Positions 45,801 to 52,499 of a stretch of 64,000 bases of DNA are shown here, in pieces. A program made the translations under genes and the position numbers. Every line of letters begins with the position of its first letter. The first letter of the stretch is position 1. Source of the stretch: Cherax quadricarinatus (Eukaryota > Arthropoda > Malacostraca > Decapoda > Parastacidae); the NCBI RefSeq assembly GCF_038502225.1, contig NC_091378.1, forward strand, positions 1,090,796-1,154,795. The letters are read 5' to 3'. Under the pieces are notes generated by a model. That model saw nothing but the letters and a program-made list of their open reading frames with translations, searched no databases and was not told the DNA's origin.

Positions 45801-48242
45801 AGCCTGTAATTGTTTTACATGATGGTAGGATTGCTGGTGTCCTTTTTTCTGTCTCATGAACATGCAAGATTTCAGGTACGTCTTGCTACTTCTACTTACA
45901 CTTAGGTCACACTACACATACATGTACAAGCACATATATACACACCCCTCTGGGTTTTCTTCTATTTTCTTTCTAGTTCTTATTCTTGTTTATTTCCTCT
46001 TATCTCCATGGGGAAGTGGAACAGAATTCTTCCTCCGTAAGCCATGCGTGTTGTAAGAGGCAACTAAAATGCCGGGAGCAAGGGGCTAGTAACCTCTTCT
46101 CCTGTATATATTACTAAATGTAAAAGGAGAAACTTTCGTTTTTCCTTTTGGGCCACCCCGCCTCGGTGGGATACGGCCGGTGTGTTGAAAGAAAGATAGG
46201 GTTGTAAGAGAAGTAAATGCGAGGGTCTTGACAAGAGGCGTGGAGTTAAAAGATAAAGAATCACACATAAAGTGGGAGTTGTCACAGTTGCTCTTTGCTG
46301 ATGACACTGTGCTCTTGGGAGATTCTGAAGAGAAGTTGCAGAGATTGGTGGATGAATTTGGTAGGGTGTGCAAAAGAAGAAAATTAAAAGTGAATACAGG
46401 AAAGAGTAAGGTTATGAGGATAACAAAAATATTAGGTGATGAAAGATTGGATATCAGATTGGAGGGAGAGAGTATGGAGGAAGTGAATGTATTCAGATAT
46501 TTGGGAGTGGACGTGTCAGCGGATGGGTCTATGTAGGATGAGGTGAATCATAGAATTGATGAGGGGAAAAGGGTGAGTGGTGCACTTAGGAGTCTGTGGA
46601 GACAAAGAACTTTGTCCTTGGAGGCAAAGAGGGGAATGTATGAGAGTATAGTTTTACCAACACTCTTATATGGGTGTGAAGCATGGGTGATGAATGTTGC
46701 AGCGAGGAGAAGGCTGGAGGCAGTGGAGATGTCATGTCTGATGGCAATGTGTGGTGTGAATATAATGCAGAGAATTCGTAGTTTGGAAGTTAGGAGGAGG
46801 TGCGGGATTACCAAAACTGTTGTCCAGAGGGCTGAGGAAGGGTTGTTGAGGTGGTTCGGACATGTAGAGAGAATGGAGCGAAACAGAATGACTTCAAGAG
46901 TGTATCAGTCTGTAGTGAAAGGAAGGCGGGGTAGGGGTCGGCCTAGGAAAGGTTGGAGGGAGGGGGTAAAGGAGGTTTTGTGTGCGAGGGGCTTGGACTT
47001 CCAGCAGGTGTGCGTGAGCGTGTTTGATAGGAGTGAATGGAGACGAATGGTTTTTAATACTTGACGTGCTGTTGGAGTGTGAGCAAAGTAACATTTATGA
47101 AGGGGTTCAGGGAAACCAGCAGGCCGGACTTGAGTCCTGGAGATGGGAAGTACAGTGCCTGCACTCTGAAGGAGGGGTGTTAATGTTGCAGTTTAAAAAC
47201 TGTAGTGTAAAGCACCCTTCTGGCAAGACAGTGATGGAGTGAATGATGGTGAAAGTTTTTCTTTTTCGGGCCACCCTGTCTTGGTGGGAATCGGCCAGTG
47301 TGATAATAAAAATAAAAAAAAAGCTACCCAAAACACAGGTAGTCAGATAAGTGGAACCAAACACATACACATACATTTTTCACTGTTTTTTGCCTGAAAT
47401 GCAATGCAGAACTTAAGGGTTTTCCATGTACAATAGTAAAATATACAATGGAAAACTTATGTAATGCTGAGGAAAATAAACTTTAATTTCCTCTCTTGAT
47501 TTTTACTGATATACAGCTATAGTCCAACAGACTTTTTTAATGAATTTTCTTTAAAAAACTAGGGCTTCTTCATGATCCTTTGTAGCTTCACATTATTTTG
47601 CATATGCACTTTCTTTGTTCATCGCTCCACTTTTTATAACACCTATCGTACCTTTCGCCTTAAACAGTAATTACGAATGAATCTCTAATTAGGATTATAT
47701 TTTAACATTTACAGAGCCACTGAACCTCTGTCACCTCTTACTCCTCTTTTCAACCTTATTATCAAAGGAGTATATACAGGCATGCCTCATTAATCCGGTT
47801 CTCACTTTAGAGCACTCTGCTAATACGACGTTTTTCAATTATATTCATGTTTATCATTTTTGTCAATTGCCTTGCTCTTAAGATGGGTTTTGGCAATTTT
47901 AAAAAATTATTTATTTTTACTTCTGATTCATTTTTTAGGCCTAGCACTACTGTGTACTTAGTTAATGATATTGTAAACATTTTTTAAGCTTTTATATACA
48001 CTGGCAAGTGAAAAAATACTGTGACTCACTTAAGGCAACATTTGCTTTATGGCAGCAGTCTGGAACCTAACCCGCTTTATTAGCAAGGTATGCCTGTATA
48101 TGGTTCTTTCATTAAAATAAGTACAGAATCTTACCCTGTGCAGCTGGTCTGTAATCACAAGAAAGCGGATTGCACTAATCAAGCTGCGTGCAATGCGCCA
48201 TCCACACGCACGAGGCAGACTGCCTGGGTTCATGACTAATAC
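18851..48242 (-). CDS. Leucine-rich-repeat protein (RNI/F-box-LRR-like), C-terminal six exons
   Basis: Exons in transcription order: 48242-48135, 44183-44007, 31659-31384, 22907-21819, 21530-21357, 19063-18851. They give 36+59+92+363+58+70 = 678 residues and end in TAA. Every junction is AG/GT and phase 0. Joined exons continue the repeat register: DLRHIEIQ joins YNGTPCMLRALSTHCRHLE, and APREPSE joins AFLLSLLERVPNLRN. LRR-type strands can be seen (FPNLRKLDIDELYF, CPNLQTLSMHAMF, ISHLRLTFM, VPNLRNLCMGM, LPSLRTIVVPAL), in the long irregular style of ribonuclease-inhibitor-like F-box LRR proteins. No F-box is visible; the N-terminus lies in exons at higher coordinates that I could not find. A substrate-adaptor or scaffold role is inference only. 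I do not recognise the orthologue. Introns are filled with RTE, SINE, MITE and CR1 insertions, yet exons and splice sites look intact. The terminal acceptor has a 13-nt T run. Confidence 0.85.
19317..20110 (+). mobile_element. Jockey-like LINE, 5'-truncated
   Basis: An uninterrupted frame at 19321-19938 (205 codons) reads LGYEIDRLLHSTSHVTKKI, KAGLSSLFRFN, IIRPILEYPC and LQRVQNRALRFIT. This is the RT C-terminal thumb/tail typical of jockey-group LINEs. A 3' UTR and an A-tract at 20104-20118 follow. The catalytic RT core is missing. The insertion lies in the last LRR intron, about 250 bp from the terminal exon and in the opposite orientation. The open frame suggests a fairly recent insertion. 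Confidence 0.75.
20490..20640. repeat. Short dispersed repeat with a TTGATCCAAGG hairpin
   Basis: Contains TTTTGATCCAAGGAACTGGA followed by CTTCCTTGGATCAAA, an inverted pair also present at 49553-49610 and, diverged, at 55130-55215. It is part of the cgctaaacc SINE-like family. Confidence 0.5.
20687..21317. mobile_element. MITE inserted into a second copy of itself
   Basis: Four copies of the terminal repeat CAGCCTCTCCTCACTTA are present: two direct at 20687 and 20819, and two inverted ending near 21124 and 21316. The half-element at 20687-20818 is the reverse complement of the right half of the inner unit, and 21127-21317 is the reverse complement of its left half. The order is therefore outer left half, complete inner element (about 305 bp), outer right half. 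A TA precedes the inner copy and follows it, fitting Tigger/pogo-type insertion. It lies in the last LRR intron. Confidence 0.8.
23435..24505. mobile_element. piggyBac-like non-autonomous element, copy 1 (1071 bp)
   Basis: TTAA target duplications at 23431-23434 and 24506-24509 flank inverted ends CCCTTTGAGGGTC and ACCCTCAAAGGG. Internal sequence (GAACATTTCTGCTACTTTGA, and GTCTTCCATTCTATAAAATG) recurs in reverse orientation in 37915-38989. No transposase frame. It lies in the LRR intron between the 31384 and 22907 exon borders. Confidence 0.85.
24748..27735 (+). mobile_element. RTE-like LINE copy with leader and internal rearrangements
   Basis: The 5' leader (24748-25142) equals the SINE-like head. 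The ORF start follows (LNVCGCSADDKKQMIADVMN near 25146-25208), and then the sequence jumps to the linker region (RANES... at 25209). Most of the endonuclease is therefore deleted, with the junction at an ATG shared by both sides. A 213-bp internal tandem duplication (25788-26000 and 26001-26208) interrupts the RT. The longest remaining frame, 26319-27482 (387 codons), carries AFMDLEKAYDRVD and LLFADDTVLLG through to the C-terminus. The 3' UTR ends in an A-rich tract at 27724-27743. Confidence 0.85.
27744..30850 (+). mobile_element. RTE-like LINE copy in tandem with the preceding one
   Basis: Begins abruptly inside the endonuclease (MNEKKLDVLALSETKLKG), directly after the A-rich tail of the previous copy. 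Endonuclease motifs ETK, VYAPG and GDLNAEVG are present. Frames 27657-28274, 28292-28804, 28809-29117, 29322-30221 and 30222-30599 are broken by a 4-bp loss near 28252, frameshifts near 28795, 29115 and 29300, and a TGA at 30220 that replaces the Trp of CEAW. The GAAATAGGTAAGG lesion near 29113 is also present in the neighbouring copy at 25796. Confidence 0.85.
30862..30978. repeat. Compact inverted repeat (MITE-like hairpin)
   Basis: Outer arms AGCAAACCTTTGTTATAG and CTATAAATAAAGGTTTGCT enclose inner arms CTCTGGATAGAGCTTTATCA and its complement, centred on ATCATGAT at 30916. The whole block folds into a hairpin of about 117 bp. No obvious TSD. Confidence 0.7.
30979..31165 (+). mobile_element. 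SINE-like copy retaining the LINE start junction
   Basis: Contains the family head (GAGGAAGTGGAAGAG, then GAGGCAACTAAAATGCC), then TTTATAAAGCTGGGATG, which in the full LINE is the start of the ORF region (25128-25146). It continues directly with the shared tail (GGGTCACCCTGCCTTGGTGAG) and an A-tract. It therefore looks like a LINE with its coding body removed. Confidence 0.75.
31740..31835 (+). repeat. Dispersed repeat (ggtacaggtacacataa family)
   Basis: A block of about 100-130 bp containing TTTAGGCACAGGTACACATA, a TACCTAGGATAACCCA-type motif and TGATTTATTTTCATTGGG. The same block occurs at 2701, 36490, 49306-49432, 50298-50412 and, reversed, around 51099-51219 and 51857-51885. Confidence 0.65.
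31836..32948. other. LRR intron, mostly unrecognised
   Basis: No gene seen. A sense RTE/SINE-type tail lies at 32105-32165 (GGGTCACCCTGTGTTAGTGG). The block near 32336-32420 (CATGATACAATGCTTGTACA ... TATGCAGAGCATT) resembles 4420-4505, so it is another low-copy dispersed repeat. Confidence 0.4.
32949..33062 (+). mobile_element. SINE-like repeat fragment
   Basis: Sense copy of the central block (CATGGGGAAGTGGAG through CTCCTGTATAAATTACTAAA). It ends in an A-rich run without the shared tail. Confidence 0.7.
33076..33284. mobile_element. pogo/Tigger-like MITE (209 bp)
   Basis: Inverted ends CAGTGGTACCCCGAGTTTC and GAAACTTGGGGTACAACTG. A TA precedes the left end. The internal GTAAGTGTATTT and CTGAAACAGACTAATCTA segments also occur in the 37562 MITE, so the two are related subfamilies. 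Confidence 0.75.
33286..33606. mobile_element. DNA-transposon remnant
   Basis: Starts with AGGACCCCACTTATACGGC, a Tigger-like terminal motif, and continues with sequence shared with 1796-1860 and 35897-35960 (TTACTTACCTTAAAATATT, GTGAGAGGTGAGTA). No coding potential. Confidence 0.5.
34413..34604. mobile_element. Foldback element with 68-bp arms
   Basis: The left arm 34445-34512 and right arm 34541-34608 are exact or near-exact reverse complements (TTGAATTAGACACATGTGC ... GAAACGTTTCGCCACACAG). The target duplication CAACAAGTGTGACCA is at 34398-34412 and 34605-34619. It interrupts the RT frame immediately after the catalytic-region motif DFAKAFNKCDH. About 28 bp of loop separates the arms. Confidence 0.85.
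35619..35675. mobile_element. 57-bp insertion headed by a 24-bp palindrome
   Basis: The target duplication CATAAGGGGGATTA (35605-35618 and 35676-35689) brackets 57 bp. The insert starts with a perfect 24-bp palindrome centred on CCCCCGGGGG at 35630/35631. This is far smaller than other elements here, so it may be an end fragment of a larger retroposon. Confidence 0.75.
35897..36267. mobile_element. DNA-transposon remnant
   Basis: Collinear with 1796-2640 in many blocks (TTAAAATATTTGGAATCTTA, AGAGTAAATGAGAG-like, ATATCATAGATG, GACATTTAATGTGCC). Its first 60 bp also duplicate 33481-33545 on the other side of the CR1-like element. No gene. Confidence 0.5.
36272..36410. mobile_element. Small piggyBac-like MITE (139 bp)
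   Basis: TTAA at 36268-36271 and 36411-36414. The inverted ends CCCTTAAACTGTCCAAACG and CGTTTGGACAGTCTAAGGG give a long stem that includes AACGTAGATCTA. It shares the TTAA site and the CCCTT end with the 1.07-kb elements but has a different interior. Confidence 0.85.
37562..37765. mobile_element. pogo/Tigger-like MITE (204 bp) with TA duplication
   Basis: TA at 37560-37561 and 37766-37767. Ends CAGTGGACCCCCGCTTAAC and GTTAACCAGGGGTCCACTG. Removing it restores the RTE reading ATGTTGCAAGTATATGG, which matches the LINE consensus. Confidence 0.9.
37915..38989. mobile_element. piggyBac-like non-autonomous element, copy 2 (1075 bp)
   Basis: TTAA at 37911-37914 and 38990-38993. Ends CCCTTTCAGGGTCCGTCCC and GGACCCTGAAAGGG. 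It is collinear with 23435-24505 in reverse orientation and nearly the same length. It sits inside the RT frame of the old RTE; excision restores GTTGTTTAATATATTTATAG, the LINE sequence. Confidence 0.9.
39007..39374 (-). mobile_element. Young RTE LINE, 3' fragment inserted into the old RTE
   Basis: The minus strand carries the young-family 3' UTR and the last about 40 codons (FNRSEWRQMVFNT-type ending). It is truncated at its 5' end within GVKEVL. A partial duplication of TATAGA flanks it. It is opposite in orientation to its host LINE. Confidence 0.8.
40440..40752. mobile_element. MITE (313 bp) with TA duplication in the LINE 3' UTR
   Basis: Inverted ends CACCTACCATCCGACTTACG and its complement end at 40752, each flanked by TA. 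The interior is AT-rich with secondary GGTCGTAAGTCGAAATGG repeats. The empty site is present in the sister LINE at 45170-45190. Confidence 0.9.
40959..43560 (+). mobile_element. Young RTE-like LINE, 5'-truncated
   Basis: The direct repeat TATATAAAA (40950-40958 and 43561-43569) flanks the insertion. The 5' truncation falls inside the endonuclease. It contains a 768-codon frame, the standard 3' UTR and a TAA/AAAT-rich tail. It lies in the LRR intron. Confidence 0.88.
40999..43305 (+). CDS. RTE-like endonuclease/reverse transcriptase, 768 codons
   Basis: LINE polyprotein that nicks target DNA and reverse-transcribes its own RNA there. It begins at the end of the APE-type endonuclease (LLDYVLVDKRLLSR, then the C-terminal ISDHFLV His motif near residue 29). 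Next come a basic linker, the RT fingers (GGKAAGIDGIKIEMLKAGG), KAYDRVDRGAMW, LRQGCVMSPWLFN, the catalytic LLFADDT and a C-terminal zone RWFGHVERMERNRMTSRVY. The frame has no stops. The catalytic N-terminal half of the endonuclease is lost, so this copy should not be able to move itself. Confidence 0.88.
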   Translation: MLDYVLVDKRLLSRLQDVHVYRGATDISDHFLVVATLRVKGRWDTRRIEASGKREVKVYKLKEEAVRVRYKQLLEDRWANESIGNGVEEVWGRFKNVVLECSAEVCGYRKVGAGGKRSDWWNDDVKRVVREKKLAYEKFLQSRSDARREEYMEKKREVKRVVKQCKKKANERVGEMLSTNFVENKKKFWSEINKLRKPREQMDLSVKNRRGELLNGELEVLGRWREYFEELLNVDEDREAVISCIGQGGITSCRSEEEPVVSVGEVREAVGKMKGGKAAGIDGIKIEMLKAGGDIVLEWLVQLFNKCMEEGKVPRDWQRACIVPLYKGKGDKRECKNYRGISLLSIPGKVYGRVIIERIKSKTENRIADEQGGFRKGRGCVDQVFTVKHISEQYLDKAKEVFVAFMDLEKAYDRVDRGAMWQMLQVYGVGGRLLKAVKSFYEDSEAQVRVCRKEGNYFPVKVGLRQGCVMSPWLFNIFIDGVVREVNARVLTRGVELKDKESHTKWELSQLLFADDTVLLGDSEEKLQRLVDEFGRVCKRRKLKVNTGKSKVMRITKRLGDERLNIRLEGESMEEVNVFRYLGVDVSADGSMKDEVNHRIDEGKRVSGALRSLWRQRTLSLEAKRGMYESIVLPTLLYGCEAWVMNVAARRRLEAVEMSCLMAMCGVNIMQRIRSLEVRRRCGITKTVVQRAEEGLLRWFGHVERMERNRMTSRVYQSVVEGRRGRGRPRKGWREGVKEVLCARGLDFQQVCMSVFDRSEWRQMVFNT
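43570..43856. mobile_element. DNA-transposon end plus a solo LINE/SINE tail
   Basis: 43570-43795 repeats 2765-2942 (TTTTGGAAAGTTTCCAGACA, then GCCATAAAGCAGGGCCCTAC). 43796-43856 is a solo tail (GGTCACCCTGCCTTGGTGGG) ending in a poly-A run. Confidence 0.6.
44427..45361 (+). mobile_element. Old-subfamily RTE-like LINE, 3' fragment
   Basis: Frame 44441-45010 (189 codons) reads YLGVDVSADGFMKDEVNHR through LDRSEWRRMVLGT. The old-subfamily 3' UTR follows (GGATATTGGCAGTTCGGAGG, then AGCACCTCTGCAAAAACAG) and a poly-A at 45342-45361. It provides the uninterrupted reference for the nested copy at 36533. It is only about 240 bp from the LRR exon at 44007-44183. Confidence 0.85.
45695..47317 (+). mobile_element. 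Young RTE-like LINE split by a SINE-like insertion
   Basis: The direct repeat AAAAAGCTACC (45684-45694 and 47318-47328) flanks it. The 5' truncation starts at the MSPWLFN region (CGTGGTTGTTTAATAT). After the SINE, frames 46228-46536 and 46543-47064 continue from TRGVELKDKESH to VFNT; a single TAG at 46532 replaces the AAA Lys codon of SMKDEV. It lies in the first visible LRR intron. Confidence 0.88.
45728..46194 (+). mobile_element. Complete SINE-like element (467 bp)
   Basis: The 11-bp duplication GATAGGGTTGT at 45717-45727 and 46195-46205 brackets it, inside a young RTE copy. Structure: a head TATAGGTAGTAGG...CAGCAACCGCCCAGGGAGG, a body with GATGGTAGGATTGCTGGTGT, the block CATGGGGAAGTGGAACAG...GGGAGCAAGGGGCTAGTAAC, then the tail GGGCCACCCCGCCTCGGTGG and a GAAA-type end. 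The tail matches the RTE LINE tail, as expected if the LINE machinery mobilises it. Confidence 0.88.
47777..48096. mobile_element. pogo/Tigger-like MITE (320 bp)
   Basis: TA-flanked inverted ends CAGGCATGCCTCATTAATCC and AGCAAGGTATGCCTG. The interior is AT-rich. It ends 38 bp from the 3' border of the LRR exon at 48135, the closest insertion to any exon of this gene. Confidence 0.85.
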
Positions 48243-48324
48243 CTATAATAAAAAAAAAATAATGGTCATGGAAACTTCGTTAAAACTTACACAACATTAT
48301 GCAGACTCATATTGTGTCTCAGAG

Positions 48325-49038
48325 GTCATGTATTGAATAGTGAGAGAGGTGGTCCTGTATTGAATAGTGAAAGAACTTGACGTGTACTGAATAGTGAGAG
48401 AACTGGATGAGTACTGAATAGTGAGAGAACTGGATGAGTACTGAATAGTGAGAGAACTGGACGTGTACTGAATACTGAGAGAACTGGATGAGTACTGAAT
48501 AGTGAGAGAACTGGACATGTACTGAATACTGAGAGAACTGGACGTGTACTGAATAGTGAGAGAACTGGACGAGTGCTGAATAGTGAGAGAACTGGACGAG
48601 TGCTGAATATGAATAGTGAGAGAACTGGACGAGTGCTGAATATGAATAGTGAGAGAACTGGACGAGTGCTGAATAGTGAGAGAACTGGACGAGTGCTGAA
48701 TAGTGAGAGAACTGGACGAGTGCTGAATAGTGAGAGAATTGCACGAGTACTGAATAGTGGGAGAACTGCACGAGTACTAAATAGTGGGAGAACTGGACGA
48801 GTACTGAATAGTGAGAGAACTGGACGAGTACTGAATAGTGAGAGAACTGGATGAGTACTGAATAGTGAGAGAACTGGACGAGTACTGAATAGTGAGAGAA
48901 CTGGACGAGTACTGAATAGTGAGGCAACTGGACGAGTACTGAATAGTGAGGCAACTGGACGAGTACTGAATAGTGAGAGAACTGGACAAATACTGAATAG
49001 TGAGAGAACTGGATGAGTACTGAATAGTGAGACAACTA
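48325..49038. repeat. 27-bp minisatellite, about 26 units
   Basis: The unit is GAGTACTGAATAGTGAGAGA plus ACTGGAC, with variants (ATGAGT, CATGTACT) and two 33-bp units near 48600-48650 that carry an extra TATGAA. Because the period is nine codons, two minus frames (HYSVLVQFS, SSSLTIQYS) and one plus frame (LNSERTGRV) stay open through hundreds of bases. It lies about 80 bp upstream of the LRR exon 48135-48242 on that gene's strand, so probably intronic. Confidence 0.9.
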
Positions 49039-51204
49039 ATAATGTTTATTCAGTCCTCTTTCAGTCAAGAACCATACTTGATGTAGTCGAAATACTGTAA
49101 GTACCGCATTTCCCGGCTTATCAGACGCATTTTTTCATAAAATGTCTCAAAAGCTACCCTGCACCCTATAAACTGAAGGTCTGTGACAGGAGCTATAAGT
49201 TTGGGGTGTGGAGTGGGTTGTAACTCTCCCAGTTACCTATGATGCCGAGCCATTGAAACTAAAACAAGTTTCATAAACCACGTCTTATGATTCGCAAAAT
49301 ACGGTAAGTTTATTTTAGGTACAGGTACACTTATGAAAGTACTACAATTATCATACATACTAACATATGTGTAAATTACCTAGGAAAACAGAAAAAAAAA
49401 ACTAGGCAAAGTGACTTATTTCCATTGGGGTCATAAATAACAACAAAAACAAATAAATTCTATCCAGGTTCATCATATCATTATTGTACTGTCATGGGGA
49501 AGCGCTAAATCTGCCGGGGCCATAAAACACCCATTTAATAAGAGGTTATCAGATTTGATCCAAGGAACAGGAAAGCAGCTTTAATTCCTTGGATCAAAAG
49601 CCCTTCGCCGTCGTCCTCCGAATAAAGGGACTGAAATATTAATACAAATTAAATAAGTGTATCGTAATATTTGTGAATTTGTCTGACCTAAATAAGTTGA
49701 TTTAGGTCAGTTAATATAAATAGTTAACATAGAGAATTTGCACTATTATACACATCATCAACAGAGCAGGAAAGGTGACAAATAAATTCAATCACTTGTA
49801 CTGTTAATAATGTTAATGTTATTAACATTAGAGAAAAAATAAGCCGAGGAAAATTTTCAATGTAGTTAATATAACATTTTGATCGTGTAAATATTTCTAA
49901 CTGCCAGTTAGAAGCAGTTACGAGCAAGTATTGAAAGAGTCATTCATTCTTACTGTAAATCAGTGAGGAAGTTAACCCAGGAAGTTAATATTTAACTTTC
50001 ATCGTAAATTTTTCTGTCACTAGTTATGGCAGCGAACACTTTCCAGGGAGCGAAAATACTTTCTTCCATATATAACTAAAAATCTCCGTTATTATAGCCC
50101 TTTAAGCCTTTCTAATTCATAAAATGTTTTATGGTATTGCTGATTAACTGTTTTATTACGTATTTTATTTGTAAATTTAAAAATGTTTGAAAAATGACAA
50201 GGGTACACACAACCAGTTTTGGGAAACATTATCAGCAGTCGACCTTATTGTGACGATCATTCTTGAATATTTTATTTGTTTATTTTTTTCCAATTAGTAA
50301 GTTTATTTAGGTACAGGTACACATAAGTATAATTATCATACACAGTTCAATAACGTGTAAATTACCTAGAATAACTCAGTAAAGTCAAGGTGACTTATTT
50401 CCATTGGGGTCCTTGTAACATGTTATTATTTAAGTCTTGCTGTAAGTTACAGTAGGAATCAGTCATGATTATAACCTTAAAAATTGAAACAGCTAAGTAA
50501 CTCAACTGTGTGAAAATAGCAGATAAGAACAAGATTGTCTGGATTATTAACCTCTGAGGTTTAATATTCATAAGCGAGGCATTTGTCCCAGATACAAAAA
50601 ATTAAAGTGAATTACATTTCTTAAGCAGTTAAGTTACTTAATTCTTTTTTTTGCAAACGAATGTAGTTGTCTGGACATAGTGCAAACATGATAATCTGTT
50701 CTATATTAAATATAACTACAATCATTGTGTTTATTTTCATGAAATACTGAAAAATAATGAAAAGATCCACAGAGACACAAAGTAAGCAAGAGAAACAAGA
50801 CAAGCAAACTTTTTAGCGCTTGACCTACTTCTGCTAGTGGGTTCCTACCCACATATGATGCAGTCTTCAACTGCTGCATCTCTCTCATGTTCTACAGTTC
50901 TATGGCTAAGGCCATGGGCCTAACAAACTTCCACTAGTGGGCATCACCCACATGTGATAATGTCTTCAGCTCCCCGTCTTCCACTAGCTCTAGGATAAAA
51001 TTTGCCGTCCCCATGTCTCTGTATTAGACTGATAAAACCTTCTGGACGGGCGAAATGTCTCAATAAAGACACCTAGGTGTCTCACACCTGTTTTATTCAT
51101 TAGTAAGGACCCCAGTGGAAATAAGTCACTTCATCTGGCTTTTTGGGGGATTATCCTAGGTAATCCACACATATGCTGTTATATATGACAAATTATGTAA
51201 CTGT
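49039..51204. other. Gene-free stretch with dispersed repeats
   Basis: Repeat copies of the ggtacaggtacacata family lie at 49306-49432 and 50298-50412. A cgctaaacc/TTGATCCAAGG SINE-like piece lies at 49490-49615. Around 50810-51070 the phrases CCACTAGTGGG(C/T) and CCCACATRTGAT recur, including again at 52430, marking another dispersed repeat. No exon recognised. Confidence 0.45.
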
Positions 51205-51219
51205 ACTTATGTGTACCTG

Positions 51220-51856
51220 CCATAGAGAAGTGTACCACACTTCTCTATGGCTGCGAAACCTGGACTGTCTACAAACGTCACGCCAGAAAGTTGAACCACT
51301 TTCACACCACACGGCTCAGAAAAATTCTTGGCATCAAATGGCAAGATAAGATCCCAGACACATAAGTGCTGACTACAGCTGGCCTGCCTAGCATCTACAC
51401 CATCCTAATGCAGACAGCTTCGCTGGGCAGGTCACGTTGCTCGCATGCCAGACCACCGGCTGCCAAAGAAACTCTTGTTTGGCGAACTGCAGCATGGAAA
51501 GCGCTCTCAAGGAGGCCAAAAGAAGCGCTATAAGGACACCCTTAAGACTGCTCTGAAAGCTTTCAACATCAACCACACCATGTGGGAGCTGATAGCTCAG
51601 GACAGGAATGACCGGCGAGTAGTTGTCCAGAAAGGGGCAACATCCTGGGAGGCAAGCAGAATCTCACTAGCTGAGCAGCGCAGGCAGGCGAGGAAGACCA
51701 GAGCCATCAGACCCCTCGATGCCGCCACCCTTCCCTGTCCACACTGTCAGAGAACGTTTCGTGCGCGGATTGGCCTGACAAGTCATCTGCGTACCCACCA
51801 ACTTCGACCCCAGGATGACTAGATGGTCCTCGTCGAATCGACGGACAAACAACAAC
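51220..51856 (+). mobile_element. LINE fragment with C-terminal C2H2 zinc finger
   Basis: The 15-bp duplication ACTTATGTGTACCTG (51205-51219 and 51857-51871) flanks 637 bp. It starts in the RT C-terminal region (LLYGCETWTVYKRHARKLN, RLRKILGIKWQDKIPDT, then a TAA and frame shifts). It then runs open at 51445-51822: MPDHRLPKKLLFGEL, SQGGQKKRYKDTLK, and CPHCQRTFRARIGLTSHLRTH, a classic C2H2 finger near residues 102-120. It ends in an ACAACAAC tail. 5'-truncated and not functional. The LINE clade is unresolved. It inserted into a ggtacaggtacacata repeat. Confidence 0.85.
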
Positions 51857-51938
51857 ACTTATGTGTACCTGTACTTAAACTTAATTTGTCGGTGTTATAC
51901 CAATGATCTGATCTGATAAAAGTTGAACTTGCCAAAAC

Positions 51939-52124
51939 ATGAGAGACAATTTTATATCTGTCACAAGTGGGAGATTATTGACGTTCCCTCTTCTTGTTAC
52001 TTTCACCATTGCATCTGTTTTGGAAGATGAACATGTGAACATAGAACTTGAACTCCAAGAAATTGAGCCTGCCCATGCTGATGAGAATGAGATGGAGGCA
52101 GCAGACCCAAAGTTAACAAGATGA
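51939..52124 (+). CDS. Small unidentified ORF, 61 codons
   Basis: Reads a hydrophobic stretch (RLLTFPLLVTFTIASV, about residues 12-27) followed by an acidic tail (EDEHVNIELELQEIEPAHAD). The codon pattern looks more protein-like than its surroundings. It may be the end of a decayed transposon protein or a last exon. No splice sites or homologue could be confirmed. Confidence 0.2.
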   Translation: MRDNFISVTSGRLLTFPLLVTFTIASVLEDEHVNIELELQEIEPAHADENEMEAADPKLTR

Positions 52125-52499
52125 CGTAAACGTTTTTGCCCACACCCATGTATGACCACATCTACTACTGCTGCATTGTTCTACTAGGGCTGCTATTACT
52201 ATGGTTATAACTATGACCATTAATTTTTAAAGGGGTTAACCGGTAAGCTTCAGTAGCGGATCATCTGACTAAGACCTGCATCAGGAAACACTTGTACTGT
52301 TTCCTGAGGAATCTTACTTAACCAAACTTAATCAACAAGATAACTTGCTTTCTTGTAGGATATTGGCAGATGTTTCTACAACTAGATTGCTAAATCTCTT
52401 ATGCATCTCCTGAACCTGTTCTACTTTTCCTAGTCATCACCACCCACATGTGGCCACATCTACAACTGCTGCACTGCTCCGTTTCTTCCACTGGCTCCA

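Noticed and set aside
48319..49035. 238-codon minus-strand frame (HYSVLVQFS repeats) as a protein gene
   Set aside because: It exists only because a 27-bp tandem repeat has no stop in that phase; other phases are equally open and no splice sites or start context support it.
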